Origin: Paenibacillus sp. FSL R5-0341
Lineage (GTDB): Bacteria; Bacillota; Bacilli; Paenibacillales; Paenibacillaceae
Reading direction: 5' to 3'
Length of the DNA: 64,000 bases
NCBI RefSeq assembly: GCF_037975235.1
Contig: NZ_CP150241.1
Location: 6,324,001-6,388,000 of the forward strand
Position numbers and translations under genes: made by a program. Shown piece by piece: positions 42,339 to 51,175 of this stretch. Below the pieces are notes generated by a model that was not told the origin of the DNA, did not search any database, and saw nothing but the letters and a program-made list of their open reading frames with translations. Position 1 is the first letter of the stretch. Every line of letters starts with the position of its first letter.

Positions 42339-42713
42339 ATGGATTTACAAGAACCCAGGTTACAGGGAGTATTAACAACGCTGGAGACCATTAATGGGAA
42401 ATGGAAACCACTTATCTTGTTTATTTTATTGAAGGAAGGTACGAAACGATTTGGTGAACTACGACGCATGATTCCTGATGTAGCCCAGGGCACATTAACA
42501 AAACAATTGCGCGAGCTGGAGCAGGATCGAATCATTGTGCGCACGCTCTATGGGGATGTTCCACCGAAGGTGGAATACAGCCTGTCCGAACACGGCCAGA
42601 CGATCAGCACGTTATTGGACGGCATGTGTGGTTGGGGCAAAGAACATCTGAACTACCTGAACAGCACACAAGGTGCCATAACGGACAAGGGTAACACGAG
42701 CGAAGCGACTTGA
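42339..42713 (+). CDS. HxlR family transcriptional regulator
   Basis: 124 residues from ATG 42339, preceded by TGAGGTGA. The HxlR winged helix is clear: LETINGKWKPLILFILLKEG, RFGELRRMIPDVAQGTLTKQLRELEQDRII and PPKVEYSLSEHGQTI. Unlike redox-sensing members (HypR/YodB type), it has no cysteine near the N-terminus; one Cys (MCGW) lies near residue 103. It is divergent from the atypical SDR and probably represses it through the palindromes between them. Confidence 0.87.
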   Translation: MDLQEPRLQGVLTTLETINGKWKPLILFILLKEGTKRFGELRRMIPDVAQGTLTKQLRELEQDRIIVRTLYGDVPPKVEYSLSEHGQTISTLLDGMCGWGKEHLNYLNSTQGAITDKGNTSEAT

Positions 42714-42803
42714 ATAACAACTATAAAATGAAATGCCACAGCAAGGTATCAGGTATCCAACAATCCAGCCATTCCAGGAACACCTTAATCCTGACCGCCC
42801 TGC

Positions 42804-42832
42804 TTGTGTAAGCCTTACCATTGCTCTATAAT
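42804..42832 (+). promoter_or_regulatory. Sigma-A type promoter of the cdaR-like gene
   Basis: TTGTGT-N17-TATAAT, about 90 bp upstream of the gene start. Confidence 0.6.
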
Positions 42833-42922
42833 TTCGTTCAGATGCACAATATGGTATCGGGCGGAATGATCATCAGAGAAGATGCGCATTTAGCACGATG
42901 AGATGGAAGGGGAGGAGCTTCG

Positions 42923-43969
42923 TTGTTGCAGCTTTCGGAAAAACAGGCACAGGACATTGTCGATAAAATGATGCAGGACATCCCATACAACATCAACATT
43001 ATGAATGAACATGGCATTATTATTGGAAGTGGTCAGAAGGAACGTGTGGGCACAGTTCATCAGGGTGCTGTCCGCGCGTTAACGACAGGAAGCAGGATTG
43101 AAGTTTGGCAGGATGGTATACTGGAGAAAATGGGGACCAACGAACCGATTCTAATCAATCAGCAGCATGTCGGAGTCATTGGCATATCCGGTCATCCGGA
43201 TGAAGTTCGACCTTTCTGCAACATCGTGCGTACTACCGTGTCTCTCTTGATCGAACAGCGTAATCAATTGGAAAGTATGGCCCATGAAGCTTCACGTCAA
43301 AAAGCCTTTATCGAACGACTGCTGAACCAATCGGGTTCCTACTCACAAAAGGTCAAAAAGGAAGCTCTGCAATACCGGATTGATCTGCAATTGCCGACCG
43401 TTCTTCTATATGTCCGTTTCCCCGGGAAATCCATCGCGGCTGACACTGAGATCATCCGAATATTGCTCCAAGTTCCTTCATTCTCTGTTGAAGGTGATGG
43501 CGACACACAGATCATCCTGATCCAGAATGAAGCAGACGTTGATCCGATGATTCAGCGTTTGAGACAGATCACACCCGCAGCATTCATCGCCGTCAGCCAA
43601 AAAGAAGCGAATATCGCCACCAGTTACGAACAGGCCCGGTGTGTGATGAACATCCTGCTGGCGCTTCAACCAGACTCACCGATCATTCGGTATGAGGATG
43701 TGCCCTTTTTGGTACGATTCAGCGCGGCTGATCTAACACCGCATGCCAATATCGTCAGCAAACTTGAGGATACAGCTGACCTGCTAGATACGCTGCGCAG
43801 TTTTATCCATCATAACGGCAGCATGACCACAACAGCGGACCATCTCAATATTCATCGCAATACCCTTCAATATCGGCTCAAACGCATACAGACCCTGACG
43901 GGCAAAGACCCGCGTAATTGGCTGGAGCTCATCGAGCTCACCCACGGACTACTCGCGTTCTATCAGTAG
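42923..43969 (+). CDS. CdaR family sugar diacid/glycerate regulator
   Basis: About 348 residues. The start is TTG at 42923 or 42926 after GGAGGAG; no ATG fits. The N-terminal ~135 residues are the diacid recognition domain (LSEKQAQDIVDKMMQDIPYNINIMNEHGIIIGSG, then HVGVIGISGHPDEVRPF). The middle is a GGDEF-derived region. The C-terminus is a PucR-type helix-turn-helix (FIHHNGSMTTTADHLNIHRNTLQYRLKRIQTLTG). In E. coli, CdaR activates glucarate/galactarate/glycerate genes. Here it converges on glycerate kinase and the GntP permease, which fits that role. Confidence 0.9.
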   Translation: MLQLSEKQAQDIVDKMMQDIPYNINIMNEHGIIIGSGQKERVGTVHQGAVRALTTGSRIEVWQDGILEKMGTNEPILINQQHVGVIGISGHPDEVRPFCNIVRTTVSLLIEQRNQLESMAHEASRQKAFIERLLNQSGSYSQKVKKEALQYRIDLQLPTVLLYVRFPGKSIAADTEIIRILLQVPSFSVEGDGDTQIILIQNEADVDPMIQRLRQITPAAFIAVSQKEANIATSYEQARCVMNILLALQPDSPIIRYEDVPFLVRFSAADLTPHANIVSKLEDTADLLDTLRSFIHHNGSMTTTADHLNIHRNTLQYRLKRIQTLTGKDPRNWLELIELTHGLLAFYQ

Positions 43970-44097
43970 CGTCAGAACAGCTTCGAGGATAGCAAAGAGA
44001 CGAGACACAGATCACCTGATCTCAGGCATATCCGTATCCCGTCTTTGTCACATCTCAGTCCAATACGTCCCCGTACGACCTTATGCAAAATACTCAC

Positions 44098-45264
44098 CTA
44101 AGATAGCAGACCCAGCTTCAGCACCCTGGCAATATTCTCGGTTGTACGCTCCACATTCTCCGGGCCTTCTCGCAATAGTCGCTCCAGATCTGCTGCCCCA
44201 GGCACAATACCAAATATGGCATCAATGCCTTCCCCGTAAAGGGTGTCAATCCCTTCGCCCACGTAGCCTGCAATGGCAATTACAGGTTTACCCGCTTCCT
44301 TGGCTGCCCGAGCAACGCCATAGGGGGTCTTGCCAAATTTCGTTTGAAAGTCGATACCGCCTTCGCCCGTAAATACGACATCCGCAGCAATTAATTTACC
44401 ACGTAACTCCGTATATTCAATGACAATTTCAACGCCTTTACGCAACACTGCCTGTGTAAAAATCAAAAGTCCCGCACCCAGTCCGCCAGCCGCTCCGGCA
44501 CCGGGTATATCACGGATATCTTTGTACAGCTGCTGCTTTACCACATCTGCATAATGGGACAGGTTCGCATCCAGCTGCTCAACTATCTCTGGAGTAGCCC
44601 CTTTTTGCGGCCCAAACACCCTTGATGCACCATGCTCCCCACAGAGCGGATTGGTCACATCACAGGCCACAATGAACTCCACTTCCTGCAAACGCTCATC
44701 CAGACCCGACACATCAATCTGGGCCAGTTGATCCAAAGCCCCTCCACCCCGTGCAAGTGGCTGACCCTGTTCATCCAGAAATTTAGCGCCAAGCGCTTCA
44801 GCCATGCCGGCACCACCATCATTAGTCGCACTGCCACCAATGCCGATGATGATTTTGCGTATGCCTCGGTCCAGACACGCTCGAATCAACTCGCCCGTTC
44901 CATAGGTTGTCGTCCGTAGCGGATCTCGGGTTTCTTTGGTTACCAGATGTATGCCACTGGCCGATGCCATCTCAATGGCCGCCGTTGTTCCGTCACCCAG
45001 AATGCCATACTGGGCAGTCACTGTATGACCTAATGGTCCGCTCACCTCTTGCTGGTGAAGGGAACCACCGGAAGCATCCACAAGGGACTGTACCGTGCCT
45101 TCCCCACCATCTGCCATGGGTACATGGATATAACTTGCCGTCGGGTATATCTTACGCAATCCTTTTTCCATCGCGACACATACTTCTTTCGCTGTCATGC
45201 TTTCTTTGAACGAATCTGGTGCCAGAACAAATGTCTTCTCTCTAGTCTCTTCAGTTTCTCTCAT
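44098..45264 (-). CDS. glxK: Glycerate kinase
   Basis: 388 residues from ATG 45264 (8 nt after GGAG; GTG 45273 is an alternative). It is of the GarK/GlxK class, which phosphorylates D-glycerate with ATP to 2-phosphoglycerate. Landmarks are VLAPDSFKESMTAKEVC at the start, PMADGGEGTVQSLVDA near residue 55, IIGIGGSATNDGGAGMAEALG near residue 125, GAAGGLGAGLL and FTGEGGIDFQTKFGKTPYGVA. It follows the GntP permease by 30 nt on the same strand, so it forms an uptake-phosphorylation operon. The GarK/GlxK choice cannot be settled from sequence alone. Confidence 0.93.
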   Translation of the reverse strand: MRETEETREKTFVLAPDSFKESMTAKEVCVAMEKGLRKIYPTASYIHVPMADGGEGTVQSLVDASGGSLHQQEVSGPLGHTVTAQYGILGDGTTAAIEMASASGIHLVTKETRDPLRTTTYGTGELIRACLDRGIRKIIIGIGGSATNDGGAGMAEALGAKFLDEQGQPLARGGGALDQLAQIDVSGLDERLQEVEFIVACDVTNPLCGEHGASRVFGPQKGATPEIVEQLDANLSHYADVVKQQLYKDIRDIPGAGAAGGLGAGLLIFTQAVLRKGVEIVIEYTELRGKLIAADVVFTGEGGIDFQTKFGKTPYGVARAAKEAGKPVIAIAGYVGEGIDTLYGEGIDAIFGIVPGAADLERLLREGPENVERTTENIARVLKLGLLS

Positions 45265-45294
45265 CTCTCTCACTCCATCCGTTAGATTAAAGAA

Positions 45295-46590
45295 TTAAAG
45301 AATAAATCCGTACAGTAACGTCGCTACAATAGCCATCGTGCCACCCACAATCGCTTCATATGGAATCACGCCCATCCGCTGACGAATCGTCATCTTCATG
45401 CTGTCAGCCGACACGTGAAAATAATTTCCTTGTGGTAAGGAATCAATAACGGTTGCCCCCGTGTGCACCATCACGGCAGCTGCGAGCGGCGCTGTGCCCA
45501 TGTTCAGAATGGCGTCACCGAAGGAGCCTGTTGCCAAAATAACTCCTGTCGACGTCGAAGCCGTCGCTGCCGCCATCAGAATTCCCGCGATCGGTGCGAG
45601 GAAGGTACCGGATATTCCGGATGCTTCAATCAGACCCACCACCTGACCTGACAGATCAGAAGCAGAGATAAGTCCCGCTATCCCACCTGCACCCACCAGA
45701 ATGAGCACGGTTGCTGTCATTTTATTTAATCCTGCGGTTGAGTATTTCACGATGTTTCTACCTTGTCCCATCGCCAACATACCGATGATACCTGCTATTG
45801 GAAGAATGTACATCGCATCCACTTTAAAAGTAGACAATGCTTCAATACCCGCGATAGAGCCGATGGGATTGATCATCAACAGAATGATCGCAACCAATGG
45901 GGCAACAATGGCTTTGCCAAGTGGCGGATACTTCGATGTATCTACATCGCCCTGTTCTGCTTCTTGATCAGTAACCATTACACCCTTGTTCTTGAGCATT
46001 GAAGCTACAATTACAGTTACAATCAAGCCGCAGATCGCTGGAATAACGCCTGCCAGCATAACATTGCTCAGATCCAGATCAAATCCTCGCGCTGCTGCAA
46101 TGGTATTGGGATTCGGGGAGATAATGTTCCCCGCCTTGCCCCCACCCGATAAGGCCAGCAGCAGGGCCAATTTGGATATGCCCATTTTATTACCTACAGA
46201 CAAGGCAATCGGTGCAACGATCAGCACAGCCACGGGGATAAATACCCCAACGGCGGTGATGATCATCGTGGCCAGTGCTAGCGCCAGAATGGCTTTACTT
46301 CCGCCAAATTTACGTACAATCGCCTGCGCTATCGTCTCCGCGGCTCCCGATTCCATCATCACACCCGCAAGCACCCCGGCAGCCAGTACGCGGAGTACGG
46401 TTCCCATGACACTTTGTGTGCCATCCACCAGTATGTTTACGGTCTCTTCCAGGTTCGCTCCGCCAATTAAAGCGCCTACAATTGCGCCCAGAAATAAAGA
46501 ATAGACCGGGTTCAGCTTCCTCAAAATCAAAATGATCGCAATAGCCAGTCCTGCCAGAGCACCAATCCAGCTAATCGTTAATGGTTCCAT
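45295..46590 (-). CDS. GntP family permease (gluconate/glycerate type)
   Basis: A 431-residue polytopic transporter with about 12 transmembrane helices. Characteristic segments are LAGVMMESGAAETIAQAIVRKFG, VGVFIPVAVLIVAPIALSVG, GGGKAGNIISPNPNTIAAARG and ATASTSTGVILATGSFGDA. GntP members move gluconate or related hydroxy acids with protons. Pairing with glycerate kinase and CdaR suggests glycerate or a sugar diacid. Start ATG 46590 (MEPLTISW) or 21 bases earlier (ATG 46611). A -10 box TATAAT lies at 46629-46634 on the minus strand. Confidence 0.88.
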   Translation of the reverse strand: MEPLTISWIGALAGLAIAIILILRKLNPVYSLFLGAIVGALIGGANLEETVNILVDGTQSVMGTVLRVLAAGVLAGVMMESGAAETIAQAIVRKFGGSKAILALALATMIITAVGVFIPVAVLIVAPIALSVGNKMGISKLALLLALSGGGKAGNIISPNPNTIAAARGFDLDLSNVMLAGVIPAICGLIVTVIVASMLKNKGVMVTDQEAEQGDVDTSKYPPLGKAIVAPLVAIILLMINPIGSIAGIEALSTFKVDAMYILPIAGIIGMLAMGQGRNIVKYSTAGLNKMTATVLILVGAGGIAGLISASDLSGQVVGLIEASGISGTFLAPIAGILMAAATASTSTGVILATGSFGDAILNMGTAPLAAAVMVHTGATVIDSLPQGNYFHVSADSMKMTIRQRMGVIPYEAIVGGTMAIVATLLYGFIL

Positions 46591-46678
46591 TGTCAATTGC
46601 CCCCCATGCACTTGTTGAACACGCTTTCATTATAGTTGCTGGAGGCCAGAATAAATATTGATGAAAGGACGAAATTCA

Positions 46679-46694
46679 TTGTGCATATGCACAA
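46679..46694. promoter_or_regulatory. 16-bp palindrome upstream of the GntP operon
   Basis: TTGTGCATATGCACAA, perfect. It lies about 90 bp upstream of the GntP start and just past the Lrp-type gene stop. It is a candidate site for the Lrp-type or CdaR-type regulator, or part of the lrp terminator. Confidence 0.45.
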
Positions 46695-46707
46695 CGAACT
46701 TCATCAC

Positions 46708-47142
46708 CTAGAGGAGAATACGATTTTCCATGATATTTTTCATGCTGATATGGGATTTCGAGGGTCCCAGCTTCACCAGTGAATCCTGGAACTCGGCCAA
46801 TTCTTCAATTGACGCCGTCTGTACCTTGATCAGATAGTTATACTCACCGCTAATCCGATAAACGTCCGTGACTTCGATGGCCTGTTCACAGAACTGGACC
46901 AACTCGTCGCAATGCTCTGTTTTGAGCAAAATAAACGTCGTGGTTCCACGGTTTAATTGGGCCAGATTATAGATGGTCGAATAGCCCGTTATCACACCTC
47001 TCTCCTCCAGTTTCAGAATTCTTTCCTTAACGGAAGGCTGAGACATATTAATTTCTTTACTAATCTGTGCAATGGGCATACGTGCATGATGTTGCAGCAA
47101 ACGCATAATCTGCTGATCGATCTCATCTATCATGTGTTCCAT
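46708..47142 (-). CDS. Lrp/AsnC family transcriptional regulator
   Basis: 144 residues, the standard size. The N-terminal helix-turn-helix is IDEIDQQIMRLLQHHARMPI, AQISKEINMSQPSVKERILKLEERGVITGY. The C-terminal RAM effector domain includes ILLKTEHCDELVQFCEQAIEVTDVYRISGEYNYLIKV. It lies directly upstream of, and on the same strand as, the GntP-glycerate kinase operon. It may regulate that operon or read through into it. GGAGG lies 8 nt before ATG. Confidence 0.88.
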   Translation of the reverse strand: MEHMIDEIDQQIMRLLQHHARMPIAQISKEINMSQPSVKERILKLEERGVITGYSTIYNLAQLNRGTTTFILLKTEHCDELVQFCEQAIEVTDVYRISGEYNYLIKVQTASIEELAEFQDSLVKLGPSKSHISMKNIMENRILL

Positions 47143-47296
47143 TGGTAAGACCTCCGAGTCGTCGCCTTATTTAATAAGGTTTTCCTGATAAATTAGCTAA
47201 GAATGTATTGATTTTATCTCATTATATCCTTTGATATCATATGGTTCCAACGCGATATTGTCCCTATACTTTAGAATACAATCTGAAGAGGGAGCG

Positions 47297-47770
47297 ATGA
47301 ATGTGAGTGTTATAGGACTTGCACATGTGGCTATTCAGGCCCGAAATTATAAAGATACCCTGGAGTTTTACACAAAAGTATTAGGATTCAAGGTCGGTCA
47401 CTCTTGGAGTTTGCCTTCCTTCCACATTACGGAGGCATGTATGCTGATCTCTCCGGATCAACGCACCTGCATTGAGGTGTTTGACCCCAAAGCCGTCATT
47501 CCTGCGGAGGGTGAACCTGCCACCTCTCCTGAAGCGGTCCGGCACGGCGCACTATTACATTTCGCCTTTTACGTGCACGATGTAGAAGACATCTATCAGC
47601 GAGCGCTCGCATATGGGGCCAAGGCCTATGTTGAACCGGATTGGTTATCGCTTGGAGAACCTGCACTTCGGGTTAGAAATGCGCTCGTCCACAGTCCGAA
47701 TGGTGAAGTGATTGAATTCCTCGAAGAGGTTAATTTCGACCGATCATCATCCCCACCATCATCCATATGA
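47297..47770 (+). CDS. VOC family protein (glyoxalase-like)
   Basis: 157 residues. Two betaalphabetabetabeta modules of the vicinal oxygen chelate fold carry likely metal ligands: His in GLAHVAIQARNY (residue ~9), Glu in CIEVFD, His in LLHFAFYVHDV (residue ~84) and Glu in VIEFLEEV near residue 145. This matches single-chain glyoxalase/dioxygenase-type proteins; the substrate is unknown. The start ATG 47297 follows GAGGGAGC closely. The longer upstream frame lacks a site. Confidence 0.85.
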   Translation: MNVSVIGLAHVAIQARNYKDTLEFYTKVLGFKVGHSWSLPSFHITEACMLISPDQRTCIEVFDPKAVIPAEGEPATSPEAVRHGALLHFAFYVHDVEDIYQRALAYGAKAYVEPDWLSLGEPALRVRNALVHSPNGEVIEFLEEVNFDRSSSPPSSI

Positions 47771-47780
47771 AGTACACAAA

Positions 47781-47820
47781 CAGCCTGTTGCCTCTTCATC
47801 CGTGGCAGCAGGCTGCTTTA
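47781..47820. terminator. Terminator after the VOC gene
   Basis: CAGCCTGTTGCC / GGCAGCAGGCTG (one G-U pair), then CTTTATTG. Confidence 0.75.
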
Positions 47821-47861
47821 TTGTTGATCTTACTTGAGAGCTCACAGCACACGCACCTACC

Positions 47862-48416
47862 CTATTCCTGCTCTGCATTGCCCAGCGTATATTCGCTTAG
47901 CTTCCCTTCATAGACCAATTTCAATCGTTCACTCTGGCGAAAATCATCCGGTGTCACCAGTGCCGGAAGCTTGTTCCACAGTTTGATTCCCGAACGCTGT
48001 AGAATTTCAGCTACAAATTGGGAGCAGAAGTAGGAGTTGCTGAACTCCACCGGCTCCTTGAGCGTAATGCCGATCACGCCGAGCAGATTGTACATATATT
48101 TCTGGCGGCTGCGGATGAAGATGTGTAGCACACGTTTCATCTTTTCCACTTCACGATCTGTCACTTGAAGCTCATATATGACACATGTCGTATTGGGATA
48201 CTTGCTGTATGTACCTGTCTGGATATCTTCCTTCACAAACCCGCCGTTCAGCGGATTGCTCGGATGCTTGCGGCCGAAGCTGTACAACTCCGTTAATTCC
48301 CGGTCAAATGAGATCGATGCGTGATTATATGGCGCTCGGGTATAGCTCTGAATAACCTTGGTAAACAACGTTCCTGTATTCGTAAGCAAGATATAGATGG
48401 AGCGTTCATCTGTCAT
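47862..48416 (-). CDS. YiiX/YaeF-type permuted papain-like hydrolase (C92 family)
   Basis: 184 residues from ATG 48416 behind AAGGGG. In permuted NlpC/P60-like enzymes the histidine precedes the cysteine. Here His is in RAPYNHASISFD near residue 32 and Cys in NSYFCSQFVAEIL near residue 131. Other conserved parts are GRKHPSNPLNGGFV, YELQVTDREVEKMKR and YNLLGVIGI. Probably an amidase or lipase-like hydrolase acting on cell-envelope material. No signal peptide. Divergent from the CdsA-like gene, with about 95 bp between them. Confidence 0.8.
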   Translation of the reverse strand: MTDERSIYILLTNTGTLFTKVIQSYTRAPYNHASISFDRELTELYSFGRKHPSNPLNGGFVKEDIQTGTYSKYPNTTCVIYELQVTDREVEKMKRVLHIFIRSRQKYMYNLLGVIGITLKEPVEFSNSYFCSQFVAEILQRSGIKLWNKLPALVTPDDFRQSERLKLVYEGKLSEYTLGNAEQE

Positions 48417-48512
48417 AGCAAAATTTCCCCTTATCAAGTTGGCACTATTCCTTCATAATAACATAGGTACCCTATAATGGAATCTTACTTTGAATAAGCA
48501 GGTGATCGGTAC

Positions 48513-49430
48513 GTGAGCAGTTCACTCTTTACACTAACGCTAATCTTCACAGCTTTACTTGTGATACATATCGTGTACAAAGTTATTGCAAAGCTTCAGC
48601 CAACCAAAGACTATTCAGGCATCGGCCAAAAAATCAAAACCTGGTGGGGCATGTTTGTCATCTTCTGCCTAGCTACCCTCTTCAATCCTATTGTGTCCCT
48701 GATCTCCCTCATGGTGCTTGCATTCTTCTCACTCAAAGAATACTTCTCCATGATTCGCAGTACGCGCAAGGCCGACCGCAGGCTGTTCCTGTGGGCGTAT
48801 CTGGCGATTCCGGTTCAGTTCTACTGGATCTACATTGGATGGTATGGCATGTTTATCGTGTTTATTCCGCTATATGTGTTCCTGGTGCTGCCCTTGCCAC
48901 GCTTGATTAACAAAGGTACGGTCGGGTTCCTGCGCAGTGTCAGCTCCACACAATGGGGATTAATGCTGATGGTGTTCGGACTGAGCCACCTGGCCTATTT
49001 CCCTTTCGCCACACCGGAGTATGGCTCCAAGCTGGTACTGTTCCTCGTCGTGTTAACACAGCTTAATGATGTGGTGCATTATCTGGTTTCTCTCTATCTG
49101 GGCAAACGAAAAGTGGTGCCCACCGCTAACCCATTTGTCACTTGGGAAGGGTTCGCGTGTGCATTTATTGTAACGACAGCAACGTCTTATTTTATCCATC
49201 CCTACCTGACGCCATTTGATTGGAAATTCTCGCTGTTCATCGGGGTACTGATCAGTTTGGCTGGATTCTTCGGTATTCTGACGGTATCTGTACTGAAGCG
49301 CGATCTATTAATCGGGGATGATAACAAGTTCGATTCGCTCAAAAAAAGCTACCTAAGCCGGGTCGACAGCCTGACCTATACCTCTCCGGTTATGTTCCAC
49401 GTGGTCCGTTATTTCTTTGACTTTATGTAG
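48513..49430 (+). CDS. CdsA-like phosphatidate cytidylyltransferase family protein
   Basis: A 305-residue polytopic membrane protein starting at GTG 48513 behind AGGTGAT. About eight helices are followed by a C-terminal motif region SVLKRDLLIGDDNKFDSLKKSYLSRVDSLTYTSPV. It resembles the CDP-alcohol-forming CdsA signature (S-x3-KRx4-KD...GHGG..DR.D) and ends in FHVVRYFF. Several consensus residues differ (no GHGG), so it belongs to the divergent CdsA-like group rather than the housekeeping enzyme. The role is probably in phospholipid or lipid-linked precursor synthesis. Confidence 0.75.
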   Translation: MSSSLFTLTLIFTALLVIHIVYKVIAKLQPTKDYSGIGQKIKTWWGMFVIFCLATLFNPIVSLISLMVLAFFSLKEYFSMIRSTRKADRRLFLWAYLAIPVQFYWIYIGWYGMFIVFIPLYVFLVLPLPRLINKGTVGFLRSVSSTQWGLMLMVFGLSHLAYFPFATPEYGSKLVLFLVVLTQLNDVVHYLVSLYLGKRKVVPTANPFVTWEGFACAFIVTTATSYFIHPYLTPFDWKFSLFIGVLISLAGFFGILTVSVLKRDLLIGDDNKFDSLKKSYLSRVDSLTYTSPVMFHVVRYFFDFM

Positions 49431-49471
49431 CAACAGATGGATCGGCGATCTTGTAATTAGGTATGTCAAAA

Positions 49472-49496
49472 AAAGCAGCCCCAGTGGCTGCTTTTC
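49472..49496. terminator. Bidirectional terminator
   Basis: AAAGCAGCC-CCAGT-GGCTGCTTT, a 9-bp perfect stem with flanking A and T tracts between convergent genes. Confidence 0.85.
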
Positions 49497-49537
49497 CTGT
49501 TCATCAGGCTCCAGACGGAGCCTTCATGATATGCCTG

Positions 49538-50116
49538 CTACTTCAACGTGATTTCTTTCTCGGACATGATTTCGTTCCCCTCATCATTCGTGAACACAAA
49601 CGTAGCTTTACCGCGCTCGCCCTTCATCTCATCCGAATAGATAAAGCCGGAGAATTGTCCATTGCCGCTAAAGTAAAAGCCCTCTTCACCATTCCCACCA
49701 TGTTCAATAGCTTCCTGTAGCGAATTCACAATCGTCACCGTGTTAGACGTCCATCTCATCTCCGTTAGTGCATAACCCTTCGGAACCTGTTTAATTCCAA
49801 AATCAAAGCTATTGCCCTCCATCGGTTTCTCTGACTGGTCGATGACGATATCAATCTGCTCCGACGGTTCAGTGGATTCCGATTGCGCCGTAGGCTTTCC
49901 TTCATCACCACTGGTACTGCCTTGGTCATTGTTATTCTTCGCATCCGCATTGGGAACAGAGCTTTCCCCAGCTTTCTCTATGGGTTGCTTCGATTGCGGA
50001 TAGGCATGCTCCTGAACGGATTCGTTATTATTTTTGGCACCACAGGCACTGACGAATAGCGAAATACAGAGCACAGACATGCAAAGTGCAGATTTCTTTA
50101 TATTCATGTTCATCAT
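49538..50116 (-). CDS. Lipoprotein of unknown function (192 aa)
   Basis: The signal peptide MNIKKSALCMSVLCISLFV with lipobox VSAC gives a lipid-anchored mature protein. Residues ~27-85 are low-complexity Asn/Gln/Ser/Glu-rich and probably a flexible tether. Residues ~90-190 form a beta-rich domain (FDFGIKQVPKGYALTEMRWT, then FYFSGNGQFSGFIYSDEMKG, then ATFVFTNDEGNEI). I do not recognise this domain. The ribosome binding site is GGGAG, 6 nt before the first ATG; the third ATG (two codons later) is also possible. Confidence 0.78.
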   Translation of the reverse strand: MMNMNIKKSALCMSVLCISLFVSACGAKNNNESVQEHAYPQSKQPIEKAGESSVPNADAKNNNDQGSTSGDEGKPTAQSESTEPSEQIDIVIDQSEKPMEGNSFDFGIKQVPKGYALTEMRWTSNTVTIVNSLQEAIEHGGNGEEGFYFSGNGQFSGFIYSDEMKGERGKATFVFTNDEGNEIMSEKEITLK

Positions 50117-50157
50117 CTCATTCTCCCTTCATCTATCTACAGCACATATGTCTATAT

Positions 50158-50345
50158 CAGTTGAACTAATCATTTACACGATAACGGAGAGGACAGAAAA
50201 AACCTGAAAAAGCGAAGCGTTCGCCTTTATCCCCGGATTTTACCTTTAAGAAAAGGGAATCAAAAAATCTGGGGATAACAGCGATTGGAAGGTTATTCTG
50301 TCATCGTAGTGTCAGTGTAAATATTCTTTAGTTCAACTTATATAG
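50158..50345. repeat. Miniature inverted-repeat element (~190 bp)
   Basis: The ends are inverted copies: left AGTTGAACTAATCATTTACAC, right (read on -) AGTTGAACTAAAGAATATTTACAC with further matches (GACAGAAAAAACC versus GACAGAATAACC). Inside, TTATCCCCGGATTTT faces AAAATCTGGGGATAA to form a long hairpin. No coding capacity. The left end recurs at 53775-53804, so this is a mobile MITE-like family. The rest of 50117-50483 contains nothing else. Confidence 0.65.
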
Positions 50346-50483
50346 CACACCACTTACTAATCACTACACCATATCGTCCCTCATGAAGCTCCATTATATG
50401 TAAATGATTAATGAATTCAGTATGCGAATGTACCTCGATGAATAAAGTAAGAACTCTGTTAATGACGTCATGCACCGTTTATT

Positions 50484-50861
50484 TTATCGATCAAATCCTG
50501 GCAAGACTAAAACTTGTCCAATTCGAATGGAGTTTTGCTCCAGTTCATTTACTTTTTTGACCGCTTCTATATATACACGCGTATCCATCTGCTGAGGTTT
50601 ATGCGCCAAAGAAATACTCCACAGCGTATCTCCCTGAGATACAACGACCTGGTCCCCTGATAACAACTGTTCATCCCCAGCAAATACGGTGAATACAGCA
50701 CTGCATCCTATGATTATAATTAGGGCTATGATGATCATCTTCGAAAGCCAGGTTGGCATCTTTACACGCTGCATGAATTGCTTTTTGACATACATGGTGC
50801 GAGACTCGGACGTTTTTGTATAAACGGGTTCATAAATACTTTTGTACGTGGAATATCTCAT
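50484..50861 (-). CDS. LysM domain membrane-anchored protein (YneA-like)
   Basis: 125 residues from ATG 50861, chosen because GGAGGT lies 8 nt upstream; a longer frame to 50915 has only a weak site. A basic N-terminal ~50 residues precede one transmembrane helix (MIIIALIIIIGCSAVFTVFA). A LysM domain follows (VVVSQGDTLWSISLAHKPQQ...VNELEQNSIRIGQVLVLPG). LysM binds peptidoglycan. The TM-LysM layout and size resemble the SOS-induced division inhibitor YneA, but lexA is not adjacent, so the equivalence is uncertain. Confidence 0.75.
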   Translation of the reverse strand: MRYSTYKSIYEPVYTKTSESRTMYVKKQFMQRVKMPTWLSKMIIIALIIIIGCSAVFTVFAGDEQLLSGDQVVVSQGDTLWSISLAHKPQQMDTRVYIEAVKKVNELEQNSIRIGQVLVLPGFDR

Positions 50862-51175
50862 TCTAGTCGACCTCCAAACTTTCGTTCCGCTAATCTTTAG
50901 TTTTAGTTTTTTCATGCTTACCTATGTAATTTTCCTATAACAATGAACCGTCAATAATCATCTTTTTTACCAAATAGGCATCTTTGCCTAAATCACTCTA
51001 CTTGGATAGGTCTATATTACCAGTTCACTCTAAACAAATTCTGAACAAAACCAATTCCTTCTCCAATCAAATTCAACATATCGAATATTCATGCCTGATT
51101 TTCGGCGATGCTTGCTGTAACACTTTTCTATAATGGGATAAAGATTAAGATTCTAACGAGGTAAGGACGTGCCCC

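Noticed and set aside
43981..44060. Terminator between cdaR-like and glycerate kinase genes
   Set aside because: The facing CAAAG...GAC arms pair only with several mismatches and no T tract; too weak to list.
45986..46504. 172-codon plus-strand frame
   Set aside because: Antisense shadow of the GntP permease, low-complexity Ala/Ile/Thr/Pro composition, no start signal.
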